Positions 1 to 8,285 of a DNA stretch of 64,000 nt are shown here, in pieces. A program made the translations under genes and the position numbers. The notes under the pieces are model-generated. The model searched no databases and was not told the origin of the DNA. It saw only the letters and a program-made list of their open reading frames with translations. This DNA is from Actinomycetota bacterium (lineage in GTDB: Bacteria > Actinomycetota > Acidimicrobiia > Acidimicrobiales > Ilumatobacteraceae): contig JAPLAA010000009.1 in NCBI GenBank assembly GCA_026393475.1, forward strand, positions 92,659-156,658. The letters run 5' to 3'. Each line of letters begins with the position of its first letter. The stretch's first letter is position 1.

Positions 1-657
1 GCACTCACCCGCGCGATCGAAGAGCTCACGCGCCCGGTCGACGCGATCAAGCACCAGGCCAAGACCGTCACGGTCGGCATCAGCCGCAGCGACGAAGGCG
101 TGCTCGATCGTCAGCTGGTGCAGGAGGTGCTCACCGCGGGCGCCGGCCGCGACCGGCTCAACTACCGCACCCTCAAGGTGCTCGCCGATCTCGATCCGGC
201 CGTCGATGCCGTGGTGGGCTTCACCCGTTACCGCATCGAGGGCGATCCGTCGAGCGACGCGGTCATCTCGATCGTCGATCGTGGCGGCCTCTCCCGAGAT
301 GTCACCAGCCGGGTCGAGCGCAACGCACAGCTGCTCGGCACCAAGCGCCGTGTGGCGAGCGATCGTGAGGTGCTCGTCGCCCGCGGCCGCACCGACGGCC
401 GCACCGTGATCTTCGTGCCCGAGGTGAAGGGCGGTACGTGCACCGGCATCACGCTGCTGCACGTCCGCTTCCACGACCGTCTGCCCGCCGCCGTGATGCG
501 CGGCGTGTTGCAGGGCTACGACCATCGCTACGACCGACTGGTCGACTGGGTGTCGGAGACCGAGGGCACCTTCCGCGACGATCGCCTCGCCGATCTGCCG
601 GTGGCCGACCTGCTGATCCTGCCGATCTCCGAGACCGCCGACCACTGGCGTTCGTGA
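1..657 (+). CDS. C-terminal part of a large protein, possibly an extended GlmS-type protein (5' end outside window)
   Basis: The frame is open from base 1 and ends at TGA 655-657, so about 218 C-terminal residues are visible. The stretch begins with an 'AIEELTRPVDAIKHQAKTVT' segment and continues as a soluble alpha/beta sequence with no membrane segment or recognisable catalytic motif. The position directly before acpS-nnr-alr fits the glmS place in actinobacterial gene order, and some acidimicrobial GlmS-like proteins are, from memory, long with an extra C-terminal region. The identification as glutamine-fructose-6-phosphate aminotransferase-like is therefore contextual, not motif-based. The ORF track starts at an internal GTG (100), which is not a real start because the frame is open upstream. 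Confidence 0.55.
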   Translation, partial: ALTRAIEELTRPVDAIKHQAKTVTVGISRSDEGVLDRQLVQEVLTAGAGRDRLNYRTLKVLADLDPAVDAVVGFTRYRIEGDPSSDAVISIVDRGGLSRDVTSRVERNAQLLGTKRRVASDREVLVARGRTDGRTVIFVPEVKGGTCTGITLLHVRFHDRLPAAVMRGVLQGYDHRYDRLVDWVSETEGTFRDDRLADLPVADLLILPISETADHWRS

Positions 658-664
658 GCATCTG

Positions 665-1045
665 GTGACGGTCGTCGGGATCGGTGTCGACGCGGTCGAC
701 ATCGATCGCTTCCGTCGATCGCTCGAGCGCACCCCCACGATGCGCGACCGGTTGTTCACCGCGCACGAGCTCGAGTACGTGGCCAACAAGGTCGACCCTG
801 CCCCGTCGCTCGCGGCGCGGTTCGCAGCTCGCGAGGCGGTGATGAAGGCGCTCGGGGTGGGCCTCGGCGCGTTCGGGTTCCACGACGTGTGGGTCACGCG
901 TGCGCCGTCGGGCGAGCCGTCGCTCGCGATCACCGGGCCGGCGCTCGCGCTCGCCGAGGCCGCAGGGATCGATCGGTGGCACCTGTCGATCACGCACACC
1001 GACCTCGTGGCGATCGCGTACGTGGTCGCCAGTCGCACGGTGTGA
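665..1045 (+). CDS. acpS: holo-[acyl-carrier-protein] synthase
   Basis: Transfers 4'-phosphopantetheine from CoA to the conserved serine of acyl carrier protein, activating it for fatty-acid synthesis in the cytoplasm. The 126-residue product has the usual AcpS length. It shows the N-terminal metal-binding 'GIGVDAVDIDRF' motif and the 'FAAREAVMKALG' helix containing the catalytic Glu/Lys region, followed by the C-terminal 'LSITHTDLVAIAYVVA' strand. The GTG start lies 7 bp after the upstream stop, so it is probably co-transcribed with the preceding gene. The next gene, nnr, has its own promoter. Confidence 0.93.
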   Translation: MTVVGIGVDAVDIDRFRRSLERTPTMRDRLFTAHELEYVANKVDPAPSLAARFAAREAVMKALGVGLGAFGFHDVWVTRAPSGEPSLAITGPALALAEAAGIDRWHLSITHTDLVAIAYVVASRTV

Positions 1046-1107
1046 CGGCCGGGTCGCGCCTCGCCGCCCGGCGTTGTCGGTCACGGCTGGCGCGGAAGGT
1101 CGGCCAG

Positions 1108-1122
1108 TAGCCTCGGTCGCCA
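1108..1122 (+). promoter_or_regulatory. -10 box of nnr, near-leaderless
   Basis: TAGCCT at 1108-1113 puts the expected transcription start at about 1120, two bases before the ATG at 1122. No Shine-Dalgarno sequence precedes the ATG. It is one instance of the pattern described in the findings. Confidence 0.6.
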
Positions 1123-2492
1123 TGCTGCCGATCGTGACCCCTGCCGAGATGCGAGCCATCGACGCCGCAGCAACCGACGACGTGCAGGTGCTCATCGAAC
1201 GCGCTGGATCGGCCGTCGCGCGCGCCGCGATCCGCATGATGGGCGGCACGTACGGCCGCGTCGTGAACGTGGTCGTCGGCACGGGCAACAACGGCAACGA
1301 CGGTCGGGTGGCGGCCCGGCTCCTCGCCGATCGCGGCGTGAAGGTGCGGGTGTACCCCGTGGCGCTGTGCCCGGCCGAGTTGCCGCACGCCGACCTCCTG
1401 ATCGACGCCGCCTTCGGTACCGGCTTCCACGGCGTCTGGCGCGCACCCGACGTGGGCGGTGCGCCGGTGTTGGCCGTCGACATCCCGAGCGGGGTCGACG
1501 GGCTCACGGGGGCGGCCGGCCCCTCCGTGCTGGCGGCCGAGCGCACGGTGAGCTTCGTCGCGCTGAAGCCGGGCCTGCTGTTCAGCCCTGGCAGCGAGCT
1601 GGCGGGAGAGCTCGAGATGGTCGACATCGGCCTCGACGTCGGCGAGGTGCATGCCCATCTCCTGCAGGCCGCCGACGTGTCGGGGTGGCTGCCGCCACGT
1701 TCGCGGGTGAGCCACAAGTGGAAAACCGCCGTGCGGATCATCGCCGGCAGCCGCACGATGCCGGGTGCCGCGGCGCTCGCCGCGGCCGGCGCGCAGCGCA
1801 CGGGTGCCGGCATGGTGCAGTGGTCGACGCCGGGCGCCGATCACGCCGACCGCATGCCGTTGGAGGCCGTGCACCGGCCGCTGCCCGCCAGCGCCTGGGC
1901 GGCGGAAGCCCTCCGTTCGTTCGACCGCTTCCACGCGGTGGTGCTCGGGCCGGGCCTCGGCCGGGTCGACGACACGGCCGCCAGCACCCGCGAGGTGGCG
2001 ATCCACACGCCGCTGCCGATCGTCATCGACGGCGACGGTCTGTTCGCGCTGGCGTGGAACGCGCAGGGCGCGGCCGCCCTGCTCCGCCAACGCGAGGCGC
2101 CCACCGTGCTCACCCCGCACGACGGCGAGTACCAACTGCTCACCGGCACGCTGCCGGGCCCCGACCGCATCGCCGCGGCACGCAAGCTCGCCGAGAGCAC
2201 CGACACCGTCGTGTTGCTGAAGGGCGCGACGACGGTCGTCGCCGATCCGGCGGGCGAGGTGCTGGTGGTGCGCGCGGGCGACGAGCGCCTGGCGACGGCC
2301 GGCACCGGCGACGTGTTGGCGGGCATCATCGGTGCCCTGCTCGCGATGCACATCGATCCGTTCGAGGCAGCGGCGATGGGCGCGTGGATCCACGGCAGCG
2401 CGGCGATGCACGGTCCGGCCGTGGGGTTCGTCGCGTCCGATCTCCCCGATCTCGTCCCGCTGGTGCTGTCGAGTCTCCGCGGCGAACCGTGA
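1122..2492 (+). CDS. nnr: bifunctional NAD(P)H-hydrate repair enzyme (epimerase + ADP-dependent dehydratase)
   Basis: Repairs damaged NAD(P)H hydrates. The N-terminal YjeF_N domain (about residues 1-180) epimerises the hydrates and the C-terminal ribokinase-like domain (about 190-450) dehydrates the S-form using ADP. Visible motifs are 'GTGNNGNDGRVAARLL' for nucleotide binding in the first domain, 'VLAVDIPSGVDGLTG' with the catalytic Asp, then 'VVLGPGLG', 'TVLTPHDGEY' and 'ATAGTGDVLAGIIGALLA' in the second. The first domain is rather short, and the usual GNNGGDG is GNNGNDG. The 456-residue start was set at ATG 1122 by the -10 box TAGCCT at 1108, rejecting the ORF-track extension to 900, which would overlap acpS. 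It overlaps alr by 4 bp (GTGA). Confidence 0.9.
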   Translation: MLPIVTPAEMRAIDAAATDDVQVLIERAGSAVARAAIRMMGGTYGRVVNVVVGTGNNGNDGRVAARLLADRGVKVRVYPVALCPAELPHADLLIDAAFGTGFHGVWRAPDVGGAPVLAVDIPSGVDGLTGAAGPSVLAAERTVSFVALKPGLLFSPGSELAGELEMVDIGLDVGEVHAHLLQAADVSGWLPPRSRVSHKWKTAVRIIAGSRTMPGAAALAAAGAQRTGAGMVQWSTPGADHADRMPLEAVHRPLPASAWAAEALRSFDRFHAVVLGPGLGRVDDTAASTREVAIHTPLPIVIDGDGLFALAWNAQGAAALLRQREAPTVLTPHDGEYQLLTGTLPGPDRIAAARKLAESTDTVVLLKGATTVVADPAGEVLVVRAGDERLATAGTGDVLAGIIGALLAMHIDPFEAAAMGAWIHGSAAMHGPAVGFVASDLPDLVPLVLSSLRGEP

Positions 2493-3640
2493 CACCGACC
2501 GCCGACGCCCTGCCGTCGGGCCGCTGGGCGTGGGCCGACGTCGATCTCGACGCGATCGCGCACAACGTCGGTGTGCTGCGCGCCGCCGCTGCACCATCGG
2601 CGCTGTGGGCGGTCGTGAAGGCCGACGCCTACGGACACGGCGCCGTCTCCGTCGCTCGTGCCGTGCTGGATGCGGGGGCCGCGGGGCTGTGCGTGGCGCT
2701 GGTGCAGGAGGCGGCCGAGCTGCGCGATGCGCTCATCGATGCGCCGGTGCTCGTCCTCAGCGAGCAGCCGCCCGCCGCTGCAGCCGACGCGGTGCGGCTC
2801 GGGCTGATCAGCACCGTGTACTCGGTTGGACAGCTCGACGCGCTGGCCGCGGCGGGGGCACACCGCCACCGCGTGCAGGTGAAGGTGAACACCGGCATGA
2901 ACCGGGTGGGATGCGCGCCTGGCGAAGCGCTCGCGCTGGCGCAGGAGATCGAGCGGCGCGACAGCGTCGTGCTCGACGGCGTGTTCACGCACCTGGCCGT
3001 CGCCGACGAACCAGCCGACCCGTACTCCGCGCAGCAGCTCGACCTGTTCGACGAGGTGCTCGGCACGATCCGTGCGGCCGGTATCGACCCGGGCCGTGTG
3101 CACGCGGCCAACTCCGCGGGCGCGCTCGCGCACCCCAGGGCTCGTCACGACCTCGTGCGCGCCGGCATCGCGCTGTACGGCATCCAGCCGGGTCGGGGCG
3201 TCGAGCACCTCTGCCACGACCTGCGGCCGGCGCTGTCGTTGCACGCGTGCGTGTCGCATGTGAAGCAGGTGCACGCCGGCGACCGCATCAGCTACGGGCT
3301 GCGTCACGCGTTCACGGTCGACACCACCGTCGCGACCGTGCCGGTCGGCTACGCGGACGGCGTGCCTCGTCGGCTCTTCGAGACCCACGGCCACGCGCTC
3401 GTGCGCGGCCGTCGGTGCCCGATCGTGGGCGTGGTGACGATGGACCAGCTGATGCTCGACGTCGGCGACCTCGACATCGAGGTCGGCGAGCCGGTCGTGC
3501 TGATCGGCGCCGACGGCACCGAGCGCATCCGTGCCGAGGACTGGGCCGAGCGGCTCGGGACGATCGGCTACGAGATCGTCTGTGGACTCTCCAAGCGGGT
3601 CAGCCGTCACCACCGGGCCGAGCGGCGCACGGTCTCGTAG
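2489..3640 (+). CDS. alr: alanine racemase
   Basis: PLP enzyme that interconverts L- and D-alanine for peptidoglycan. The N-terminal TIM barrel carries the Schiff-base lysine in 'AVVKADAYGHGA' (around residue 36), and 'KVNTGMNRVG' and 'HAANSAGAL' are typical barrel motifs. The C-terminal beta domain has 'GDRISYGLRH', the 'VPVGYADGVPR' strand carrying active-site residues and 'VTMDQLMLDVGD'. The 383-residue length is normal. GTG 2489 overlaps the nnr stop by 4 bp, indicating translational coupling, so the upstream part of the ORF-track line is a shadow of nnr. Confidence 0.94.
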   Translation: MTPTADALPSGRWAWADVDLDAIAHNVGVLRAAAAPSALWAVVKADAYGHGAVSVARAVLDAGAAGLCVALVQEAAELRDALIDAPVLVLSEQPPAAAADAVRLGLISTVYSVGQLDALAAAGAHRHRVQVKVNTGMNRVGCAPGEALALAQEIERRDSVVLDGVFTHLAVADEPADPYSAQQLDLFDEVLGTIRAAGIDPGRVHAANSAGALAHPRARHDLVRAGIALYGIQPGRGVEHLCHDLRPALSLHACVSHVKQVHAGDRISYGLRHAFTVDTTVATVPVGYADGVPRRLFETHGHALVRGRRCPIVGVVTMDQLMLDVGDLDIEVGEPVVLIGADGTERIRAEDWAERLGTIGYEIVCGLSKRVSRHHRAERRTVS

Positions 3641-3653
3641 ACTCCTCGACTTG

Positions 3654-4145
3654 ATGCTGCAGCTGCGCTCGGACTCGCTGGCAACCACGCACGCGATCGC
3701 CGCCGCGCTGGCCGGTCTCGTCCGTTCCGGCGACGTGATCGTGCTGGCAGGCGAGATGGGTGCGGGCAAGACCGCGTTCGCCCAGGGCTTCGGCGCGGCG
3801 CTCGGTGTCACCGACCACATGACCTCGCCCACCTACAACCTCGTGCACAGCCACCCCGCAGGTCGGCTCACGCTCCATCACGCCGACCTCTACCGGCTGA
3901 GCACCCAGCACGAGGTGGCCGACCTCGCACTCGCCGAGCTCGCCGAGGCCGACGGCGTGCTGCTCGTCGAGTGGGGCGACGTCGTGGGTGGCGCGCTCGG
4001 TGAGCACGTACTCGTCCGCCTCGAGGCCCTCCCCAGCGACGACGGTGACGACGATGCCCGCAGCCTCGTCGTGTCGGCGGTCGGTCGGGCGTGGGCCGCA
4101 CGGTGGGAGAAACTCACCAGGGCAGTGGAGGCGTGGACGTGTTGA
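3654..4145 (+). CDS. tsaE: tRNA threonylcarbamoyladenosine synthesis ATPase TsaE
   Basis: ATPase of the TsaB-TsaD-TsaE complex that completes N6-threonylcarbamoyladenosine at position 37 of ANN-decoding tRNAs. It has the P-loop 'GEMGAGKTAFAQGFG', the family motif 'TSPTYNLVH' and 'HHADLYRL' (Walker-B-like region), ending with 'LLVEWGD'. Length is 163 residues. A -10 box TAGACT at 3638-3643 predicts transcription from about 3650, so the ATG at 3654 (or TTG 3651) would be nearly leaderless. The 3' end overlaps tsaB by 7 bp. Confidence 0.92.
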   Translation: MLQLRSDSLATTHAIAAALAGLVRSGDVIVLAGEMGAGKTAFAQGFGAALGVTDHMTSPTYNLVHSHPAGRLTLHHADLYRLSTQHEVADLALAELAEADGVLLVEWGDVVGGALGEHVLVRLEALPSDDGDDDARSLVVSAVGRAWAARWEKLTRAVEAWTC

Positions 4146-4867
4146 TCCTCGGCATCGAGACCGCGACCGAACAGGTGAGCGTCGCGATCGGCGGCCACGA
4201 GGGCGTGCTCGGCCTGTTCGAGGTGTGCCGCGGGCGTCGCCATGCGGAGACCGTCACGCCCGCCATCCAGTTCCTCTGCCGCCAGGCCGACATCGAACTG
4301 GCCGAGATCAGCGTGATCGCCGTCGACGTGGGGCCGGGACTGTTCACCGGCATGCGGGTGGGGCTCTCGGCGGCGAAGGCGCTCGCCCAGGCGCTGCGCA
4401 TCCCGATGATCGGCATGAGCTCGCTCGACCTGCTCGCGTTCCCGTTGCGCCACACCGACCGAACCATCGCCGCCGTGATCGACGCCCGCAAGGGTGAGCT
4501 GTTCTACGCGTTCTACCGGCCGGTGCCCGGTGGTGTGCAGCGTGTGCTCGAACCCCAGTGCGGGCGCGTCGACGACCTCATCGCCGACCTGATGGCCCGC
4601 GGCGACGACGTCGTGTGCGTGGGCGACGGGGCGTTGCGCCACCGCGACGAGATCCACGCCGAGCTCCGCTGCGAGTTCGCCGAGCAGTTCCTCTCCCGAC
4701 CGTCGGCGGCGCCGCTCGTGCAGCTCGCGCACGCACGGGCATTGCGCGAGGAGTGGGTGAACCCGTGGGAGATCCAGCCCATGTACCTGCGGCTGCCCGA
4801 CGCCCAGATCAACTGGAGCACGCGGGCGCAGGGATCCACCGACAACACCGGCGGGTTGGCGCGATGA
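4139..4867 (+). CDS. tsaB: tRNA threonylcarbamoyladenosine complex subunit TsaB
   Basis: Non-catalytic ASKHA-fold partner of TsaD in t6A formation. The N-terminus reads 'LILGIETATEQVSVAIG' and the conserved 'VDVGPGLFTGMRVGLSAAKALA' loop follows near residue 65. GTG 4139 was chosen because GGAGG at 4127-4131 sits 7 nt upstream; GTG 4133 is the alternative. This gives 242 residues, slightly longer than E. coli TsaB. It lies between tsaE and rimI with overlaps on both sides, the standard actinobacterial arrangement. Confidence 0.92.
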   Translation: MLILGIETATEQVSVAIGGHEGVLGLFEVCRGRRHAETVTPAIQFLCRQADIELAEISVIAVDVGPGLFTGMRVGLSAAKALAQALRIPMIGMSSLDLLAFPLRHTDRTIAAVIDARKGELFYAFYRPVPGGVQRVLEPQCGRVDDLIADLMARGDDVVCVGDGALRHRDEIHAELRCEFAEQFLSRPSAAPLVQLAHARALREEWVNPWEIQPMYLRLPDAQINWSTRAQGSTDNTGGLAR

Positions 4868-5409
4868 GCGTCATCTCCCGTCTGCTCGGCCGCACCGACG
4901 GCGATGCGGCGATCGTGATCGAGCCGATGCGCAAGCGCGACCTGTCGGCGATCATGGCGATCGAGCAGGTGTCGTACCCGAAGCCGTGGACCGTCGGCGT
5001 GTTCCAGAGCGAGATCGAGATGTCGCGCCGAGGCGAACGCCACTACGTGGTGGCACGCCGCGATCAGAAGCTCGTCGGCTATGCGGGCGCGATGTTCGTG
5101 GTGGGCGACGCGCACGTCACCAACATCGCCGCGTCGCCCGACGCGCGCCGGTCGGGCGTCGCCACGAGGTTGCTCGCCGAGCTCGCGTGGGAGGCGATCC
5201 GGCGCGAGTGTCAGGCGCTCACGCTCGAGGTGCGCTCGAGCAACGTCGGCGCCCAGTCGCTGTACCGGCGCTTCGGGTTCGCGCCCGTGGGCGTACGGCA
5301 GAGGTACTACGAGAACACGGAGGACGCGATCGTCATGTGGTGCCACGACATCGCCGAGCCGCCGTACCGCGAGCGCCTCGCCGAACTGTGCCCGGAGGCC
5401 GCGCGATGA
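4864..5409 (+). CDS. rimI: ribosomal-protein-alanine N-acetyltransferase (GNAT family)
   Basis: GNAT acetyltransferase. RimI acetylates the N-terminal alanine of ribosomal protein S18, and the assignment rests on fold plus position between tsaB and tsaD. The acetyl-CoA-binding signature is 'ARRSGVATRLLAELAWEAI', followed by 'LTLEVRSSNVGAQSLYRRFG' and 'YYENTEDAIVMW', all typical of RimI. The 181-residue protein has a roughly 15-residue N-terminal extension before the GNAT core. It overlaps tsaB (ATGA) and tsaD (ATGA) by 4 bp each. Confidence 0.88.
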   Translation: MSVISRLLGRTDGDAAIVIEPMRKRDLSAIMAIEQVSYPKPWTVGVFQSEIEMSRRGERHYVVARRDQKLVGYAGAMFVVGDAHVTNIAASPDARRSGVATRLLAELAWEAIRRECQALTLEVRSSNVGAQSLYRRFGFAPVGVRQRYYENTEDAIVMWCHDIAEPPYRERLAELCPEAAR

Positions 5410-6464
5410 CCGATCACCTGATCCTGCGCCCGTCCGGCGAGTTCGCCGGGCCGGTCGACGAGCACACGCTCGTGCTCGGCATCGAGACCAGCTGCGACGA
5501 GACGGCCGCGGCCCTGGTGCTGGGCGGCTACGACGTCGCCTCCAGCGTCGTCAGCACCCAGGTCGACATCCACGCCCAGTACGGCGGCGTGGTGCCGGAG
5601 ATCGCGAGCCGGGCGCATCTCGACATGCTCAACCCGATCATCGCCCGCGCGATCGTCGAGGCCGGCGTGCCCGACAGCCGTATCGACGCGATCGCCTGCA
5701 CGATCGGGCCAGGGCTGATCGGTGCGTTGCTGGTCGGCGTGTCGGCGGCGAAGTCGTTGGCGCTCGCGTGGGACGTGCCGTTCATCGGTGTCCACCACCA
5801 CGAGGCCCACCTGTACGCCGCGTTCCTCGAGGACCCCACACTCGAGTTCCCGCTCGTCGTACTGCTCGTGTCGGGCGGCCACACGATGCTGATCGAGATG
5901 CAGGATCACGGCCGCTACAAGCTGCTCGGCCGCACGATCGACGACGCCGCCGGCGAGGCGTTCGACAAGGTCGCCCGGTTCCTCGGCCTCGGCTACCCGG
6001 GTGGTCCGGCCATCGACCGCGAGGCGGTGCACGGCAACCCGGAGGCGATCCACTTCCCCCGGGCGATGATGCACGAGGGGCTCGACGTCAGCTTCAGCGG
6101 TCTGAAGACGTCGGTGATGAACCATGTGCGCAAGCACCCCGACGTGTCGTCGGAGGACGTGGCCGCCTCGTTCCAGGCGGCCGTCGTCGACGTGCTCGTC
6201 ACCAAGGCCCGCCGCGCGGCGCAACAGGTGGGGGCGAAGGGGCTCGTGCTCGCCGGCGGCGTCGCGGCCAACTCGTTGTTGCGCGAGCAGTTCCTCGACG
6301 CCTGCGTGGTCGATGGGATCCACGGGTTCCTGCCGAGCCGCGAGATGTGCACCGACAACGCGGCGATGATCGCCGCGGCCGGATGGCACCGTCTCCGCAG
6401 CGACGGGCCGACCTCGCTCGACTGCGGGGCGTTCCCGAACCTGAAGATCCCCGGCCTCACCTGA
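5406..6464 (+). CDS. tsaD: tRNA N6-adenosine threonylcarbamoyltransferase
   Basis: Catalytic subunit that transfers the threonylcarbamoyl group from its adenylate to A37 of tRNA. The ASKHA fold is evident from 'VLGIETSCDETAAALV' and 'TIGPGLIGALLVGVSAAKSLA'. Metal-binding histidines appear in 'GVHHHEAHLYAAFLED', and the glycine-rich 'GRTIDDAAGEAFDKVARFLG' and 'LAGGVAANSLLRE' regions are present. The 352-residue length is normal, with a roughly 20-residue N-terminal extension before the core. It is the last gene of the tsaE-tsaB-rimI-tsaD unit. Confidence 0.95.
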   Translation: MTDHLILRPSGEFAGPVDEHTLVLGIETSCDETAAALVLGGYDVASSVVSTQVDIHAQYGGVVPEIASRAHLDMLNPIIARAIVEAGVPDSRIDAIACTIGPGLIGALLVGVSAAKSLALAWDVPFIGVHHHEAHLYAAFLEDPTLEFPLVVLLVSGGHTMLIEMQDHGRYKLLGRTIDDAAGEAFDKVARFLGLGYPGGPAIDREAVHGNPEAIHFPRAMMHEGLDVSFSGLKTSVMNHVRKHPDVSSEDVAASFQAAVVDVLVTKARRAAQQVGAKGLVLAGGVAANSLLREQFLDACVVDGIHGFLPSREMCTDNAAMIAAAGWHRLRSDGPTSLDCGAFPNLKIPGLT

Positions 6465-6534
6465 GCCCTCGATCACGGATCTCCCCGGTCGTGGCCCGTC
6501 GTTCGTGGCCGACGAGGGCGATACCCTCCGACGG

Positions 6535-7674
6535 GTGACGGAGTTGCGGAACTTGCGGATCGGTTCGTTCACCCCGGCGGCGCCGGTGGTGCTGGCACCC
6601 ATGGCGGGTGTCACCAACGCGCCGTTCCGCACGATGTGCCGCGAGTTCGCACCCGGGCTCGTCTACGTCAACGAGATGGTGATGGCCACCGCGGTGGTGC
6701 ACGGCAACGCGAAGACCGAGCGGATGATGACGTTCGCGCCCGACGAGCAACCGCGCAGCCTGCAGGTGTACGGCAGCGATCCGGTGATGATCGGCGAGGC
6801 CATCCGCAAGCTGTGCGCCCGCGGCAGCGTCGACCACGTCGACATGAACTTCGGCTGCCCGGCCGCCAAGGTCACCCGCAAGGGCGGCGGCGCCGCGGTG
6901 CCGGCCAAACCCAACCTCCTGCGGGCGATCCTGCGCTCCGCGGTCGCCGCGGCCTCGCCCTACGGCGTGCCGGTGACGGCCAAGTTCCGCAAGGGTTTGT
7001 ACGACTCGCTGCTCACGTTCGTGAGCACGGGCCGCATCGCCGCCGAGGAGGGCATCGCCGCGATCGCGCTCCACGCCCGCACCGCCGAGCAGCACTACGC
7101 CGGCACCGCCGACTGGGACGCGATCGGCGAACTGAAGGCCGCGGTGCCGGAGATCCCGGTGCTCGGCAACGGCGACATCTGGGAGGCGTCCGACGCGGTC
7201 GAGATGATGCGCCGCACCGGGTGTGACGGCGTGGTGATCGGCCGCGGCTGCCTGGGGCGGCCGTGGCTGTTCCGCGACCTGGTGGAGGCGCTCAACGGTC
7301 GACCGGTGCCGGCGTCGCCCACCCTGGGCGAGGCGTGCGCGGTCATGCACCGGCATGCCACGCTGCTGTTGCCGCACCTCGGTCCGCAGGTGGCGATGCG
7401 CGACTTCCGCAAGCACGCCTCCTGGTACCTCACCGGTTACCCGGTGGGCGGCGACATGCGCCGCGAGTTCGGCATGGTGTCGACGATCGGCGAGCTCGAA
7501 GACCTCATCGCCCGCCTCGATCCCGACACCCGGATCGTGGAGGGCGGCGAGCGCATCCGCCGCGGCCACACCAACGGCCCCATCCGGGTCGCGCTGCCGA
7601 ACGGCTACCTCGACCACCTCGACGACCTCACCGTCCCCGACGACGGCGAGGTCATGGCGCTCAGCGGTGGCTGA
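6535..7674 (+). CDS. dusB: tRNA-dihydrouridine synthase (DusB type)
   Basis: FMN enzyme that reduces specific uridines in the tRNA D-loop. The N-terminal TIM barrel shows 'LAPMAGVTNAPFR', 'MNFGCPAAKVTRKGGGAA' with the catalytic cysteine, 'HARTAEQHYAG' and 'VIGRGCLGRPWLF' for FMN phosphate binding; the C-terminal part is the helical tRNA-binding domain. GTG 6535 (379 residues) is preferred over the ORF-track start at 6505 because a TACCCT -10 box at 6522-6527 predicts transcription from about 6534. Its stop overlaps the next gene by 8 bp. Confidence 0.92.
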   Translation: MTELRNLRIGSFTPAAPVVLAPMAGVTNAPFRTMCREFAPGLVYVNEMVMATAVVHGNAKTERMMTFAPDEQPRSLQVYGSDPVMIGEAIRKLCARGSVDHVDMNFGCPAAKVTRKGGGAAVPAKPNLLRAILRSAVAAASPYGVPVTAKFRKGLYDSLLTFVSTGRIAAEEGIAAIALHARTAEQHYAGTADWDAIGELKAAVPEIPVLGNGDIWEASDAVEMMRRTGCDGVVIGRGCLGRPWLFRDLVEALNGRPVPASPTLGEACAVMHRHATLLLPHLGPQVAMRDFRKHASWYLTGYPVGGDMRREFGMVSTIGELEDLIARLDPDTRIVEGGERIRRGHTNGPIRVALPNGYLDHLDDLTVPDDGEVMALSGG

Positions 7675-8263
7675 GGTGTCCACCGCCAGCTCGGGTCGCG
7701 CGCCGATCGTGCTCGCCTCGGGCTCGCCTCGGCGGCGCGAGCTGCTCGAACAGCTGGGCCTCGCGTTCGCCATCCGCGCGGCCGACATCGACGAGTCGGT
7801 GCGCGACGGTGAACCGCCGCTCGACTACGTGCAGCGGTTGAGCATCGAGAAGGCCGCCGCGGTCCCGGTGCCGGCCGGCACGCTCGTGATCGCGGCCGAC
7901 ACCACCGTCGACGTCGACGGGGTGATCTTCGGTAAGCCCGCCGACGAGACCGAGGCGCGCTCGATGCTCGCCGCGATCTCGGGGCGTCGGCACCATGTGC
8001 ACACCGGGGTGACGGTCCGACTCGACGACCGATCGGCCACGACGGTCGTGTCGACGGCGGTCGAGATCGCCCCGATCGACGAGGCGACCGCGGCGTGGTA
8101 CATCGCCACCGGCGAGCCGTTCGACAAGGCGGGCGGCTACGCCCTCCAGGGCGCCGGTGGCGTGTTCGTCGCCGGCGTCGAGGGCAGCGTCAGCAACGTG
8201 ATCGGCCTGCCGCTCGCCGAGCTGGTCGAACTGGCGCGACGCGTGGGCGCCGAACTGCTCTGA
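7667..8263 (+). CDS. Maf-family nucleoside triphosphate pyrophosphatase
   Basis: Maf/YhdE-type house-cleaning pyrophosphatase that hydrolyses non-canonical or excess nucleotides. The signature 'IVLASGSPRRRELLEQLG' is close to the N-terminus, followed by 'VIAADTTVDVDG', 'HVHTGVTV' and 'GEPFDKAGGYALQGAGGVFV'. Length is 198 residues from GTG 7667, which overlaps the dusB stop; GTG 7676 is an alternative. It is the last gene of the rightward run and converges on the four-paralogue cluster 22 bp away. Confidence 0.92.
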   Translation: MAEVSTASSGRAPIVLASGSPRRRELLEQLGLAFAIRAADIDESVRDGEPPLDYVQRLSIEKAAAVPVPAGTLVIAADTTVDVDGVIFGKPADETEARSMLAAISGRRHHVHTGVTVRLDDRSATTVVSTAVEIAPIDEATAAWYIATGEPFDKAGGYALQGAGGVFVAGVEGSVSNVIGLPLAELVELARRVGAELL

Positions 8264-8285
8264 GTCCGGCTCGTCGCCGGCGAGC